Shown: positions 25,521-34,438 of the stretch, one piece after another | Layout of the letters: each line of letters starts with the position of its first letter | Position numbering within the stretch: the first letter of the stretch is position 1 | Source: an uncultured Slackia sp. | GTDB taxonomy: Bacteria; Actinomycetota; Coriobacteriia; Coriobacteriales; Eggerthellaceae | Assembly (NCBI RefSeq): GCF_934630525.1 | Contig: NZ_CAKTVX010000003.1 | Location: forward strand, 62,001-126,000 | Reading direction: 5' to 3' | Length of the DNA stretch: 64,000 bases | Notes under the pieces: model-generated | Told to the model about the DNA's origin: nothing | The model's database searches: none | Seen by the model: only the letters and a program-made list of their open reading frames with translations | Program-made: the position numbers and the translations under genes

Positions 25521-26804
25521 CTATTGCCCCCTATACGGGGCAATAGCCAACGAACCATTGTGGCCGCCGAAGCCCAACGAGTTCGACAGCGCCACCTTCT
25601 GCTTGTAGCCCTCGATGGGAGCAAGCGGCACGTTCACGCCACACTCGGGGTCGATCTCGCGCGTGCCCGCCGTGGGCGGCACGCAATCGTTCGCCACCGA
25701 AAGCGCGCACACGATGGCCTCAAGGGCGCCTGCCGCGCCAAGCGTGTGACCAATGGAGCCCTTCACTGAAGTCACGGGCACGTCCGCCGCGCGTTCCTCG
25801 CCCACCAGGGCTTTCAGCGCAGCCGACTCCATGGCGTCATTGGCATGCGTCGAGGTTCCGTGCGCATTCAAATGACCCAGGTCATCGGGCGTGAAACCGC
25901 CTTCAGCAAGCGCCTGGCGCATCGCGCGCACCGCGCCTTCGCCCGACGGCTCGGGCGCCGTCATGTGATACGCGTCGCCCGTCGAGCCGAAACCGGCCAC
26001 TTCCGCCAGAATGGTCGCGCCGCGGTTCACAGCGTGCTCGAGCGATTCGAGCACCAATGCGCCCGCACCTTCACCCGGAACGAAGCCGCCGCGGTTCACG
26101 TCGAACGGCATCGACGCCGCTGCCGGGTCGGTCGATTTCGAGGTCGCGCCCAAATTGCCGAAGCCCGCCAGACAGATGGGCGAGATGGATTCCTCGCTGC
26201 CACCCGCAAGCGCCACATCGGCGTAGCCATGGCGAATCAGGCGATACGCCTCGCCCACGCAATGCGTGCCCGTCGCACACGCCGTCACAATCGAGAGGCA
26301 ATCGGCCTTCAGCCCGAAGCGAATGGACAGGTTGCCCGCCGCCATATTCTCGATCATCGTAGGGATGAACAGGGGATTCACGCGCTTGGGACCCTTCTGC
26401 GCAAGCGTGTCGCACCCGCGCTGGAATTCCTCCAAACCGCCAATGCCGCTTCCCCACACGCATGCCGCGCGCGTGGCGTCTTCGGCCTCCATGTCGATGC
26501 CCGCCTGTGCCCACGCCTCTTCCGAAGCGGCGATGGCGTACTGCACGAACAGCGCGAAACGGCGCGCCTCTTTCTTCGACATGCCGCACGCCGCCGCGTC
26601 GAAGTTCGGCACCTCGGCAGCAAGCGACCCAGCAAACTCGGATGCATCGAAGCGCGTGATAGGCGCGATGCATTGCTTTCCGGAATACACCGCGCTCCAC
26701 AGCGCGTCGACGCCCGTGCCCGCAGGGGAGACGGCGCCCATGCCGGTAATTACGACGCGGCGCGAGCCGTCCGTCTTCAGGAATTCACTCTTTTCGCACG
26801 TCAC
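25521..26804 (-). CDS. fabF: Beta-ketoacyl-ACP synthase II
   Basis: The 427-residue condensing enzyme has active-site Cys in VTACATGTH, His in NAHGTSTHAND and His in KGSIGHTLGAAG, forming the Cys-His-His triad of FabF/FabB. It elongates acyl-ACP with malonyl-ACP. The start overlaps the fabG stop by 4 bases (ATGA), so translation is coupled. The end of the gene forms a GC-rich hairpin with 11-base arms (about 25521-25549) that could modulate readthrough into fabZ. Confidence 0.93.
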   Translation of the reverse strand: MTCEKSEFLKTDGSRRVVITGMGAVSPAGTGVDALWSAVYSGKQCIAPITRFDASEFAGSLAAEVPNFDAAACGMSKKEARRFALFVQYAIAASEEAWAQAGIDMEAEDATRAACVWGSGIGGLEEFQRGCDTLAQKGPKRVNPLFIPTMIENMAAGNLSIRFGLKADCLSIVTACATGTHCVGEAYRLIRHGYADVALAGGSEESISPICLAGFGNLGATSKSTDPAAASMPFDVNRGGFVPGEGAGALVLESLEHAVNRGATILAEVAGFGSTGDAYHMTAPEPSGEGAVRAMRQALAEGGFTPDDLGHLNAHGTSTHANDAMESAALKALVGEERAADVPVTSVKGSIGHTLGAAGALEAIVCALSVANDCVPPTAGTREIDPECGVNVPLAPIEGYKQKVALSNSLGFGGHNGSLAIAPYRGQ

Positions 26805-27577
26805 AGCGCCAAACCTCCGTCAATCTCAATTGCCTGGCCGGTAATATACGCGGCATCGTCGCTCGCGAGGAACGCCACGAGGCTCGCCACTTCGCTCGCC
26901 TGGCCGAACCTGCGCTCGGGAATGTTGCCGAGCACCGATTCCTTCACCTTCTCGGGAACGGCGTCGGTCATGTCGGTCACGATGAAGCCGGGCGCCACCG
27001 CGTTCACGGTTACGCCGCGCGGCGCGACCTCGCGCGCGAGCGACTTGGTAAGGCCCACGATGCCCGCCTTCGACGCGGCATAGTTCACCTGGCCCACGTT
27101 GCCGTGCAAGCCCGAAATGCTCGACATGTTCACGATGCGGCCGCGACGCGCCTTGCACATGGCCGGCACTGCCGCTTTGCAGCAGTTGAACGCGCCCTTC
27201 AGGTTCACGGCGACCACGCGGTCGAAATCGTCTTCCTTCATGCGCAGGAACAGCGCGTCGCGCGTGATGCCCGCATTGTTCACGAGCACGCTCACGTCAC
27301 CGAGCTGCTCGCGCGCCGCCTGCATGAGGCCCGCCGCCGCATCGAAGCTCGAAACATCAGCTTGAATGGCCGCCGCCTCCACGCCGAAGCGCTCGCGAAG
27401 GCTTGCCGCCACCTCGGCGGCCGCTTCGGCACTGCCGGCGTGCGAGTGGTTCACGGCCACGTTGTAGCCGCGCGCCGCAAGCGCTTCGCACACCGCCTTT
27501 CCGATGCCGCGGGCGCCGCCCGTAACCACCGCGCATCCGCGCGGGGCGGCCGGCGATACCGTGTTCGTCTCAGTCAT
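26801..27577 (-). CDS. fabG: 3-oxoacyl-ACP reductase
   Basis: The 258-residue short-chain dehydrogenase has the NADPH-binding motif VVTGGARGIGKAV near residue 18, NNAG, catalytic Ser in NMSSISG, and YAASK (Tyr, Lys). It reduces 3-oxoacyl-ACP. Its start follows fabD by 12 bases and it overlaps fabF. Length and motifs are ordinary for FabG. Confidence 0.93.
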   Translation of the reverse strand: MTETNTVSPAAPRGCAVVTGGARGIGKAVCEALAARGYNVAVNHSHAGSAEAAAEVAASLRERFGVEAAAIQADVSSFDAAAGLMQAAREQLGDVSVLVNNAGITRDALFLRMKEDDFDRVVAVNLKGAFNCCKAAVPAMCKARRGRIVNMSSISGLHGNVGQVNYAASKAGIVGLTKSLAREVAPRGVTVNAVAPGFIVTDMTDAVPEKVKESVLGNIPERRFGQASEVASLVAFLASDDAAYITGQAIEIDGGLAL

Positions 27578-27589
27578 GGAAGCTCCTTC

Positions 27590-28534
27590 TTATTCGGCGC
27601 CATCGCATGCAAACTCGCTTGCGACCTGGGCAATTTCTTCGGGAGATACGGGCGCGAATCGCGCTGCGGCAGGGTCGATGCGCTTGACGAGCTTGGTGAG
27701 CACGCCGCCGAAGCCGCATTCCACGAACGCGTCGACGCCCTGCGCAGAAAGCCAGCGCACGCTTTGCTCGAACAAAACGGGCGATGTGACCTGGCTCGCC
27801 AGGTGCGCGCGAGCGTCGGCCGCAGAAAGCGATCGGGCATCCACATTGCACACGAGCGGCGTGCGAGCCTCGCAAAACTCAATCTCTTCGAGGAATTCCG
27901 CAAGCGCCTCAGCCGCCGGCTGCATGAGCGGGCTGTGGAACGCGCCCGAAGTCGCGAGCATCGACGCCTTATGGCGCGGACGCTCCTTCCAGGCGGAAGC
28001 CGCTCGATCAACAGCGGCTACGTCGCCCGAAATAACAATCTGACCAGGCGAGTTGTAGTTCGCGCACACGAGCACGTCACCTTGCGCAGCGCTCGAGCAC
28101 ACTTCGCTCGCCTCTTCAGGCTCGCCGCCGAGCAGCGCGCACATCGAACCCGGGCGCGCCGCCGCGGCTTCGGCCATGGCCTTCGCGCGGAAGGCGGCGA
28201 TGCGGAACGCGTCGCGCTCGCTTACCATGCCGCTTACCGCGAGGGCCGCGATTTGCCCGAGCGAGAAGCCCGCCACGTATGCGGGGCGAACCCCGCGGGC
28301 TTCAAGCGTTTTGGCAACGGCGACGGAAAGCGTGCACATGGCAGGCTGGGCGAACGCGGTGTCGCGCAGCGTTTCCGCGGAAGCGTTCAGGCACACGTCG
28401 GCCACATCGAACCCGAAGGCCTCGCTTGCGATGGCGAAGGTTTCCGCCACCTCGGGCGATCCCTGTTCAATCAGGGCCGCGCCCATGCCAGGTTTCTGCG
28501 CGCCCTGGCCGCTCAAAAGAAATGCGACACCCAT
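27590..28534 (-). CDS. fabD: Malonyl-CoA:ACP transacylase
   Basis: The 314-residue enzyme loads malonate onto ACP. The nucleophile elbow reads GFSLGQ instead of the usual GHSLGE; the serine is retained and the preceding His and following Glu are replaced. FLLSGQGAQ near the N-terminus, the arginine-bearing AFRAKAM segment and SGAFHSPLM (catalytic His) are as expected. It starts just after the fabK stop. The GFSLGQ variant is known in several Gram-positive FabD proteins, so activity is expected. Confidence 0.92.
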   Translation of the reverse strand: MGVAFLLSGQGAQKPGMGAALIEQGSPEVAETFAIASEAFGFDVADVCLNASAETLRDTAFAQPAMCTLSVAVAKTLEARGVRPAYVAGFSLGQIAALAVSGMVSERDAFRIAAFRAKAMAEAAAARPGSMCALLGGEPEEASEVCSSAAQGDVLVCANYNSPGQIVISGDVAAVDRAASAWKERPRHKASMLATSGAFHSPLMQPAAEALAEFLEEIEFCEARTPLVCNVDARSLSAADARAHLASQVTSPVLFEQSVRWLSAQGVDAFVECGFGGVLTKLVKRIDPAAARFAPVSPEEIAQVASEFACDGAE

Positions 28535-28537
28535 GGG

Positions 28538-29536
28538 CTATTCCTTCCCTTCCGCGGCGCACGCCGCGCGGCCCGCACGATGGGCGTTTGCGCAGGCGAG
28601 CTGCTGCAGGTTCATACCACCGCGAACTTCCGCGTCGGCCAAAAGATCGGCGATTGCCTGAGCTGCGGTTTTGCGCTCATGCACAAGTGCCGCCGACTGG
28701 CCGGCCATCATGGAGCCGCCATCGACGTCACCTTCCACCGCGCGGCGAAGCGAGCCAGCGTACATGCCCTCGAGCTCGTCGGAGTTGGCGGCGGCGTCGC
28801 ATTCGAGCTTGCGCATCGCGCGCGCCCACTTGTTCTTCAAGCCGCGCACGGGGTGCCCGCTTCCGCGGCCCGTCACCACCGTGTCGGAATCCTTGGCCTT
28901 CAGCACGCGTGCCTTATACGCGTCGGCGATGCCGCATTCCTCAACCGTAAGGAATCGGGTGCCCACCTGCACACCCTCGGCGCCCAGCGCGAACGCGGCC
29001 GCCATGCCGCGGCCGTCGGCGATGCCACCCGCAGCGATCACAGGGATGCGCACGGCGTCGCACACGCTGGGGATGAGCGCCATGGTCGTGAGCTCGCCGA
29101 TGTGGCCGCCAGCCTCGCAGCCCTCAGCCACCACCGCGTCAGCGCCCATGCGTTCCATGCGCGCGGCGAGCGCCGAAGACGCCACCACCGGCACCACCTT
29201 GATGCCGGCCTCTTTCCACGCCGCCATGAAGTTCGCGGGGCTGCCCGCACCTGTGGTAACCACGTCGACGTGCAGCTCGGTGAGCAGCTCGGCCACCTGG
29301 GGCGCCTGCGGGTCCATGAGCATGACGTTCGCGCCGATGGGGGCGTCGCCGGCGATTTCGCGAGCGATGCGCACCTGCTCTTCAATCCATTCGAGCGGCG
29401 CGCCGCCGCAGGCGATGATGCCCAAGCCGCCCGCCGCAGACACCGCGCCGGCGAGTTTGCCGTCGGCGATGCGGGCCATGGCGCCCTGGATGATGGGCAC
29501 GCGAATGCCCAGAAGTTCTGTTACGCGGGTGTTCAT
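28538..29536 (-). CDS. fabK: Flavin-dependent enoyl-ACP reductase
   Basis: The 332-residue TIM-barrel flavoprotein of the FabK / nitronate monooxygenase family carries out the last step of the elongation cycle. The FMN-binding pattern is visible: PIIQGAMARI, AAGGLGIIACG, GCEAGGHIGE (with the FabK-type His) and VIAAGGIADGRGMAAAFALGAEGVQVGTRF. Its presence in a fab operon without fabI or fabL supports FabK over nitronate monooxygenase. It follows acpP after 187 bases containing a hairpin. Confidence 0.9.
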   Translation of the reverse strand: MNTRVTELLGIRVPIIQGAMARIADGKLAGAVSAAGGLGIIACGGAPLEWIEEQVRIAREIAGDAPIGANVMLMDPQAPQVAELLTELHVDVVTTGAGSPANFMAAWKEAGIKVVPVVASSALAARMERMGADAVVAEGCEAGGHIGELTTMALIPSVCDAVRIPVIAAGGIADGRGMAAAFALGAEGVQVGTRFLTVEECGIADAYKARVLKAKDSDTVVTGRGSGHPVRGLKNKWARAMRKLECDAAANSDELEGMYAGSLRRAVEGDVDGGSMMAGQSAALVHERKTAAQAIADLLADAEVRGGMNLQQLACANAHRAGRAACAAEGKE

Positions 29537-29608
29537 GAAGGTCCCTCTTTCGTCGCATCCCGCCGTGGCGGAACCACGTGATACGTTTCGTTAAGCTCAA
29601 ACAGCCCT

Positions 29609-29655
29609 GAGCTCGCACGAACAGCCCACTGAGCTGCTCGGCTCGTGCGGAGCTC
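29609..29655 (-). terminator. Intercistronic hairpin between acpP and fabK
   Basis: Arms GAGCTCGCACGA and TCGTGCGGAGCTC pair over 12 bases with one bulge. There is no T-run. It may lower fabK-accDA transcription relative to acpP. Confidence 0.5.
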
Positions 29656-29723
29656 GCGCAAAACACATCGCGCGGCTCCGCTACGACAAAGCCCCGGCCG
29701 ACAATTCGCTCGGAATGCGCGCC

Positions 29724-29945
29724 TTATTTCAAGCCGTCGATATAGTCGACGAGCTTGCCAACCGTGTCGAGGCCCTCGGCTTCGCCAAGCTCGATGTCGA
29801 AACGGTTTTCGATCTCGCACACGAGCTCAACCATGTCGAGCGAATCGATGCCGAGCGACTCGAACGTGGAATCGGCGGCAACGGTGGCGGGATCGATGTC
29901 AAGGTTCTCGTTCAGGATCTCTTGGATGGTTTCGAGAGTGGTCAT
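29724..29945 (-). CDS. acpP: Acyl carrier protein
   Basis: The 73-residue acidic four-helix protein has the 4'-phosphopantetheine attachment motif GIDSLDMVEL (Ser about residue 35). It is the first gene of the fatty-acid operon. GAAAGG precedes the ATG. An operator-like palindrome lies 22 bases upstream of the start codon and matches one in front of degV. Confidence 0.93.
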   Translation of the reverse strand: MTTLETIQEILNENLDIDPATVAADSTFESLGIDSLDMVELVCEIENRFDIELGEAEGLDTVGKLVDYIDGLK

Positions 29946-29966
29946 TTCTTTAGCCTTTCTAATTGT

Positions 29967-29981
29967 TAGGTTGTCTAACTA
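29967..29981 (-). promoter_or_regulatory. Predicted FabT/MarR-type operator at acpP
   Basis: TAGGTTGTCTAACTA, nearly palindromic, overlaps a TATAGT that could be the acpP -10. It matches the site at 31601-31615 in 11 of 15 positions once both are read in the same orientation. Confidence 0.5.
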
Positions 29982-30054
29982 TATTTGCCTAAAAAAGAGA
30001 GGGGCACACGCCCAACTCTTTCTTTTCGTGAATCGTTTCGCGCGGGCCGGCGCC

Positions 30055-30510
30055 TTACGAGTGCTGCTCGAAGAACGCCTTCACCTTCGAGAGGCCTCGC
30101 GCGAACGCGACCTCTTCTTCGGGCGTGAGCCCGTCGAGCGCGGCATCGACCATTTGGCGATGGAACAGCTCGTGGGCGCGGTAGGCCTTCCTGCCTTCCT
30201 TGGTGAGCGACACAAGCACCTGTCGACGATCAGCCTCGCAACGCGTGCGCTGCACAAAACCCTTGGTCACAAGCTTGCCAATAGCTGCCGTGAGAGTTGC
30301 GAGCGTCACATCGAGGCGCGAGGCGACCACATTCATGGGGCTCGCGCCGTTCAGGCCGATGGCGTGAATGGTGTGGATTTCGGAAATCGTGAGGCCGCGG
30401 GTCAGGCGATTCTTCAACGCATCTTCCTCCACGCGCAAGATACTGTTGAACGTTTCGACAAGAAGCTCGTTGACTTCCTGCCTTTGCTCCCTCGCCGAGC
30501 TCGCTTCCAT
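30055..30510 (-). CDS. MarR-family regulator, FabT-like
   Basis: The 151-residue winged-helix regulator has the core helices LTISEIHTIHAIGLNGASPM, VVASRLDVTLATLTAAIGKL and the wing RTRCEADRRQVLVSLTKEGR. The position next to an acpP-fabK-fabD-fabG-fabF operon matches FabT, a MarR protein that represses fatty-acid synthesis with acyl-ACP as co-repressor. The start at 30510 (GAAAGG 7 bases upstream) lies 11 bases after the degV stop, so the two are co-transcribed. Regulation of both operons through the paired operators is inferred. Confidence 0.8.
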   Translation of the reverse strand: MEASSAREQRQEVNELLVETFNSILRVEEDALKNRLTRGLTISEIHTIHAIGLNGASPMNVVASRLDVTLATLTAAIGKLVTKGFVQRTRCEADRRQVLVSLTKEGRKAYRAHELFHRQMVDAALDGLTPEEEVAFARGLSKVKAFFEQHS

Positions 30511-30521
30511 TCCGAACCTTT

Positions 30522-31385
30522 CTATTCGCAGCGCGCGGCGGGCGCCATGGCCACGCCGAATGCGCCTATGCCCAGGTGCGTTGCGATGGTCGCGCCGCAC
30601 GGGTCGATCGATATTACCTCGAAGTCTACCTTAGATTTAGTTAGCGTGTCTATCAAAGTTTCTACCGCTTTTGGGTTGCGGCAATGCACCAAGCGAAGGC
30701 GGGTGCGGCCGTGTTCGGCGGCATAGTTTTCGATGAACGCGGCGGTATCTTTGATGGCGCCCTTCGAGCCCTTCGACTTGCCGATCACGCCGACCTTGCC
30801 GTCTTCCTCGTTGAACGTAAGCATCATGCGCATGTTCAACACGCTGGCCTGCTTGGCGGCTTCTTCGGGGAAGCGCCCGCCACGCACCAGGTTGTCGAGC
30901 GATTCGGGAACGAGCACGGTGCGAGTCGCGTCGCGGAAAGCGACGAGCTTCTCGCACATCTCGTCGAGGCTTGCGCCGGAATCGCGCAGCTCGCAGGCGG
31001 CGTCGACCATAAGGCCGAGCGGAGCGGTGGCGCATCGCGTGTCAACCACGCGCACGTCGAGCGGGGCATCGGCCCCGGCAATGCCTGCGACCTGGGGCGT
31101 TCCCGAAAGCGGAAGGGCGATGTGCAGACACACGGCGCCTTCGTAGCCCTCGTCGGCCAAGCGCTCGAACAACTTCGCAAAGTCGTGCGGCGAAGGCTGC
31201 GAGGTGCTGGGGAGGTCGACCGCGGCAATCATGCGGTCATAGAACTCGTCGGTCGAAATTTCGATTTGGTCGGCAAATGATTCGTTGCTAAAACAAATTT
31301 TCAACGGCACCATCTCAACGTTGCGGCGGGCGAACTCATCGAACGCCCAGTCGCACGTCGAATCGGTGACAATGGCGATTTTCAC
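30522..31385 (-). CDS. DegV family fatty-acid-binding protein
   Basis: The 287-residue DegV protein has the N-terminal lipid-site motif IVTDSTCD, central PSTSQPSPHDF, an ALPLSGT-like segment, and the C-terminal domain. DegV/FakB proteins bind a fatty acid and present it to the kinase FakA for activation; FakA is not in the window. The GTG start at 31385 has GAAGGAG upstream. It is co-transcribed with the MarR gene next to the fab operon, which fits uptake of exogenous fatty acids being coupled to control of synthesis. Confidence 0.85.
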   Translation of the reverse strand: MKIAIVTDSTCDWAFDEFARRNVEMVPLKICFSNESFADQIEISTDEFYDRMIAAVDLPSTSQPSPHDFAKLFERLADEGYEGAVCLHIALPLSGTPQVAGIAGADAPLDVRVVDTRCATAPLGLMVDAACELRDSGASLDEMCEKLVAFRDATRTVLVPESLDNLVRGGRFPEEAAKQASVLNMRMMLTFNEEDGKVGVIGKSKGSKGAIKDTAAFIENYAAEHGRTRLRLVHCRNPKAVETLIDTLTKSKVDFEVISIDPCGATIATHLGIGAFGVAMAPAARCE

Positions 31386-31600
31386 AAACTGCTCCTTCAG
31401 TCTGGCGACATCGAGGGAAGCGGCGAACGGTCCCGCATGAACGCGGCTGTTCGCACGCGATATGCATGCCAGCCTACGCCGCATTCCCTTGTCGCGCACT
31501 GCCCCACAAACGGGGTTTTCGAGGCAGCGCTTCTGCGCGCGTCGGGCATTAAACGCGGCGCCCGCAGAAAAGCTCGAGACCGAAGTATATCGATATTACT

Positions 31601-31615
31601 TAGTTAGTCAAACTA
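31601..31615 (-). promoter_or_regulatory. Predicted FabT/MarR-type operator over the degV promoter
   Basis: On the minus strand TAGTTTGACTAACTA overlaps a -35 TTGACT which is followed 16 bases later by TATACT. TAGTT / AACTA are perfect arms. It resembles the acpP site. Confidence 0.55.
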
Positions 31616-31683
31616 TTTTGGCGAGTTTTGAAACGCCCGTGAATGCTTCAGAAACGCAAGGAAATCCCTGTTTCGAAATGAGC

Positions 31684-31712
31684 CCTGTTAAATGCTCGTA
31701 GCATTTAACAGG
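31684..31712. repeat. Short hairpin repeat, copy e
   Basis: CCTGTTAAATGCT, loop CGT, AGCATTTAACAGG: perfect 13-base arms. Confidence 0.8.
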
Positions 31713-31790
31713 TCCGGCAGGATGGGCCTCAAGAATCAGGTAATCCAAGAACTGCCTCCTCCCCTCACCCGGCGGCTTGGTGCCCACAGA

Positions 31791-31844
31791 AACCTGCTAA
31801 ACGCTACGAGCATTTAACGGGTTCCGAGCATTTAACAGATTCGG
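31791..31844. repeat. Short hairpin repeat, copy f, plus a half copy
   Basis: AACCTGCTAAACGCT, loop ACG, AGCATTTAACGGGTT at 31791-31823, followed by a partial copy with self-complementary ends (CCGA...TCGG) at 31824-31844. These lie in the 525-base gap between degV and tex, which holds no gene. Confidence 0.7.
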
Positions 31845-31910
31845 GCAACAAACGCGCAGGCGCCGAAACGGTGCGCGTACAATAAGCGCTCCACAATTAA
31901 GAGGAGCTCT

Positions 31911-34058
31911 ATGAATCTGATTGAACAGCTCGCGCGCGAGCTCAATTTGAAGGCCCACAACGTCGAAGCGACCGTCAAGCTCATCGACGAGGGAAACACC
32001 ATTCCCTTCATCGCGCGCTACCGCAAAGAAGTCACCGGCGGCATGGACGACGTCGCGCTGCGCACGCTCGACGAGCGGCTGTCGTATTTACGCAACCTTG
32101 AGCAGCGAAAAGAAGACGTCATCGCGCTCATTGGCGCCCAAGGCAAGCTCACGCCCGAGCTCGAGGCCCAAATCCGCGAAGCCGAGCAGCTGCAGCGCGT
32201 TGAAGACCTCTACAAGCCTTTCCGCAAAAAGCGCCTGACCCGTGCGCAGAAAGCGCGCGAAGCGGGGCTCGAGCCGCTCGCGAACATGATCATTATGCAG
32301 GCGTCCGCGAAAGGCTCGGCCCTCGACGCGGCCGCAGCATATATATCGGAAGGAACCGGTTTCGACACGCCCGAGGCAGCGCTCGCGGGCGCGTGCGACA
32401 TCGTAGCCGAAACCGTCGCGGAAGACCCGGAATGCGTCGCCGACCTGCGCGCTTTCACTCACAACACCGCCGACATCGTGGTTGAGGCCACCAATGCCGA
32501 CGAGGCAACTCCCTACGAGCCGTACTACAACTACGACGAGCCCCTGCGCAAGATTCCCAACCACCGCGTGCTCGCGATTGACCGCGGCGAGCGCGAGGGC
32601 AAGCTGCGCGTGCGCGTGAACGTCGACGCCAACGAAGCCACCGCACGCCTGGGCGCCCGCTGGCCACGCCGCCACGGCGTGTTCGCGCCCGTGTTCGATT
32701 CCGCCATCGCCGATGGCTACAAGCGTCTCATGGCGCCGTCACTCGAACGCGAGGCCCGCGCGAAGCTCACCGTGCGCGCGCAAACCGAGGCCATCAACGT
32801 GTTCGCCAAAAACCTCGAAGGCCTTCTGTCGGCGCGCCCCGTGCGCGGCGCGCGCGTGCTGGCGCTCGACCCGGGATATCGAACCGGCTGCAAAATTGCC
32901 GTGATGGACGAAACCGGCAAGCTGCTCGACCACGGCGTGGTCTACCCCACCAAGCCGCGCGGCGACGTGGCGGGCACCAAACGCGAGCTGGCGCGCCTCG
33001 TGAAGAAAGATCGTGTGAACACCATCGTGATCGGCAACGGCACCGCAAGCCGCGAAACCGAGGAGGTGGTGTCGGAATTCATCGCCGAGCAGGCGCCCGA
33101 TTTGCGCTACACCATCGTGAACGAAGCCGGCGCCTCGGTGTATTCGGCATCGGAATTGGCAAGCCAGGAATACCCCGACCTCGACGTGACCGTGCGCGGC
33201 GCGATGAGCCTTGGCCGCCGCCTGCAAGACCCGCTGGCCGAGCTCGTGAAAATTCCGCCGCAATCGATTGGCGTGGGCCAGTACCAGCACGACCTTGACC
33301 AGGCCGAACTTGCGCGCACGCTGGGATATGTGGTCGAAGACGTCGTAAACCGCGTGGGCGTGGACGTGAACACCGCCAGCGCGAGCCTTTTGAGCTACGT
33401 TTCGGGCATCACGTCGACGGTGGCCAAAAATATCGTGGCCTATCGCGAAGAAAACGGCGCCTTCACCAATCGCCGCGAACTGAAGAAAGTTCCCAAGCTG
33501 GGGCCGAAGGCCTACCTGAATGCCGCGGGCTTCCTGCGCATCGCGGGCGGCAAAAACCCGCTCGACGCCACGAGCGTGCACCCCGAGAGCTATCCGGTGG
33601 CAACCGAGGTGCTCAAGCGGGCTGGCGTGTCGGCGAGCGAACTCGAACGCGGCGGCATTCCCGACATCGAGAAGCGCGCAGGCAGCGTGGCTGAATTGGC
33701 CGGACAGCTCGACTGCGGCGTTCTGACGCTCATCGATATTATCGACGAGCTGAAAAAGCCTGGTCGCGACCCACGCGACGATGCTCCTGAGGTCGTGTTC
33801 AGCCGCTCAGCCCTTTCGATCGACGACCTTGAACCAGGCATGGAGTTGAAGGGCACCGTGCGCAATGTGGTCGATTTCGGCGCGTTCGTCGACATCGGCG
33901 TGCACCAAGACGGCCTCGTGCACATTTCGAAACTCGCCAATCGCTTCGTGAAGCACCCGAGCGACGTGGTACGCGTGGGCGACACCGTGAACGTATGGGT
34001 AGAAAAGGTCGACCGCGACCGCAAGAAGATTTCCCTCACCATGGTGCAAGGGAAATAA
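31911..34058 (+). CDS. tex: Tex-family transcription accessory / RNA-binding protein
   Basis: The 715-residue protein has the full Tex architecture: an N-terminal helical domain (LARELNLKAHNVEATVKLID, FIARYRKEVTGGMDD), a YqgF/RNase H-like domain (ALDPGYRTGCKIAVMDETGK), helix-hairpin-helix repeats (VNTASASLLSYVSG, FTNRRELKKVPKLGPKAYL) and a C-terminal S1 RNA-binding domain (LKGTVRNVVDFGAFVDIGVH). AAGAGGAG precedes the ATG. It is monocistronic and followed by two hairpin repeats. Family length is normal; the role in transcription or RNA turnover is by family. Confidence 0.93.
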   Translation: MNLIEQLARELNLKAHNVEATVKLIDEGNTIPFIARYRKEVTGGMDDVALRTLDERLSYLRNLEQRKEDVIALIGAQGKLTPELEAQIREAEQLQRVEDLYKPFRKKRLTRAQKAREAGLEPLANMIIMQASAKGSALDAAAAYISEGTGFDTPEAALAGACDIVAETVAEDPECVADLRAFTHNTADIVVEATNADEATPYEPYYNYDEPLRKIPNHRVLAIDRGEREGKLRVRVNVDANEATARLGARWPRRHGVFAPVFDSAIADGYKRLMAPSLEREARAKLTVRAQTEAINVFAKNLEGLLSARPVRGARVLALDPGYRTGCKIAVMDETGKLLDHGVVYPTKPRGDVAGTKRELARLVKKDRVNTIVIGNGTASRETEEVVSEFIAEQAPDLRYTIVNEAGASVYSASELASQEYPDLDVTVRGAMSLGRRLQDPLAELVKIPPQSIGVGQYQHDLDQAELARTLGYVVEDVVNRVGVDVNTASASLLSYVSGITSTVAKNIVAYREENGAFTNRRELKKVPKLGPKAYLNAAGFLRIAGGKNPLDATSVHPESYPVATEVLKRAGVSASELERGGIPDIEKRAGSVAELAGQLDCGVLTLIDIIDELKKPGRDPRDDAPEVVFSRSALSIDDLEPGMELKGTVRNVVDFGAFVDIGVHQDGLVHISKLANRFVKHPSDVVRVGDTVNVWVEKVDRDRKKISLTMVQGK

Positions 34059-34070
34059 ACCATAAGAGGC

Positions 34071-34113
34071 CAGCGGATGTGTTAAATGCTCGTAGCGTTT
34101 AGCACATCCGCTG
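34071..34113. repeat. Short hairpin repeat, copy g (different outer arms)
   Basis: CAGCGGATGTGTTAAATGCT, loop CGT, AGCGTTTAGCACATCCGCTG: 20-base arms with G-U pairs. Outer arms differ in sequence from copies a-f but still pair. It lies just past the tex stop and may act as its terminator. Confidence 0.8.
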
Positions 34114-34146
34114 AAGGGGCTGGCGCGCGATTCGCTCGCGCGCCCA

Positions 34147-34195
34147 CGCTCCCAAACCTGCCAAACGCTACGAACGTTGAATAGGTTTGGGAGCG
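34147..34195. repeat. Short hairpin repeat, copy h (different outer arms)
   Basis: Outer arms CGCTCCCAAACCT / AGGTTTGGGAGCG pair perfectly around a degenerate core containing AACGCT-ACG-AACGTT. Confidence 0.7.
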
Positions 34196-34242
34196 TTTAC
34201 AACAAAGCCCGACCATGCACGCCGCCGCGGAAAAACCGAGCG

Positions 34243-34274
34243 AAACAAAAGGGGCCTCCTTTTAAGGAAGCCCC
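34243..34274 (-). terminator. Terminator after the NapH-like gene
   Basis: On the minus strand GGGGCTTCCTT / AAGGAGGCCCC is followed by TTTTGTTT. The rest of 34059-34438 holds the two hairpin repeats and no gene. Confidence 0.7.
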
Positions 34275-34438
34275 CCACGATTCGTGTCCATACTCCAAGC
34301 GTCACATGCGAGCTCGGGCACGCTGGGCGCGCCGCACAGGCCAACGCCAGGCAGCGCGTCGCACCTAGGTGCTCAACGACGTGCCCTCATTCGCATGCAG
34401 CGAGGATCGCCGGAACCCGCTCGCCAAATGACACGGCT

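Noticed and set aside
30625..30650. Third FabT-like operator
   Set aside because: The TTAGTTAG-like sequence is inside the degV coding region and lacks the paired arm.
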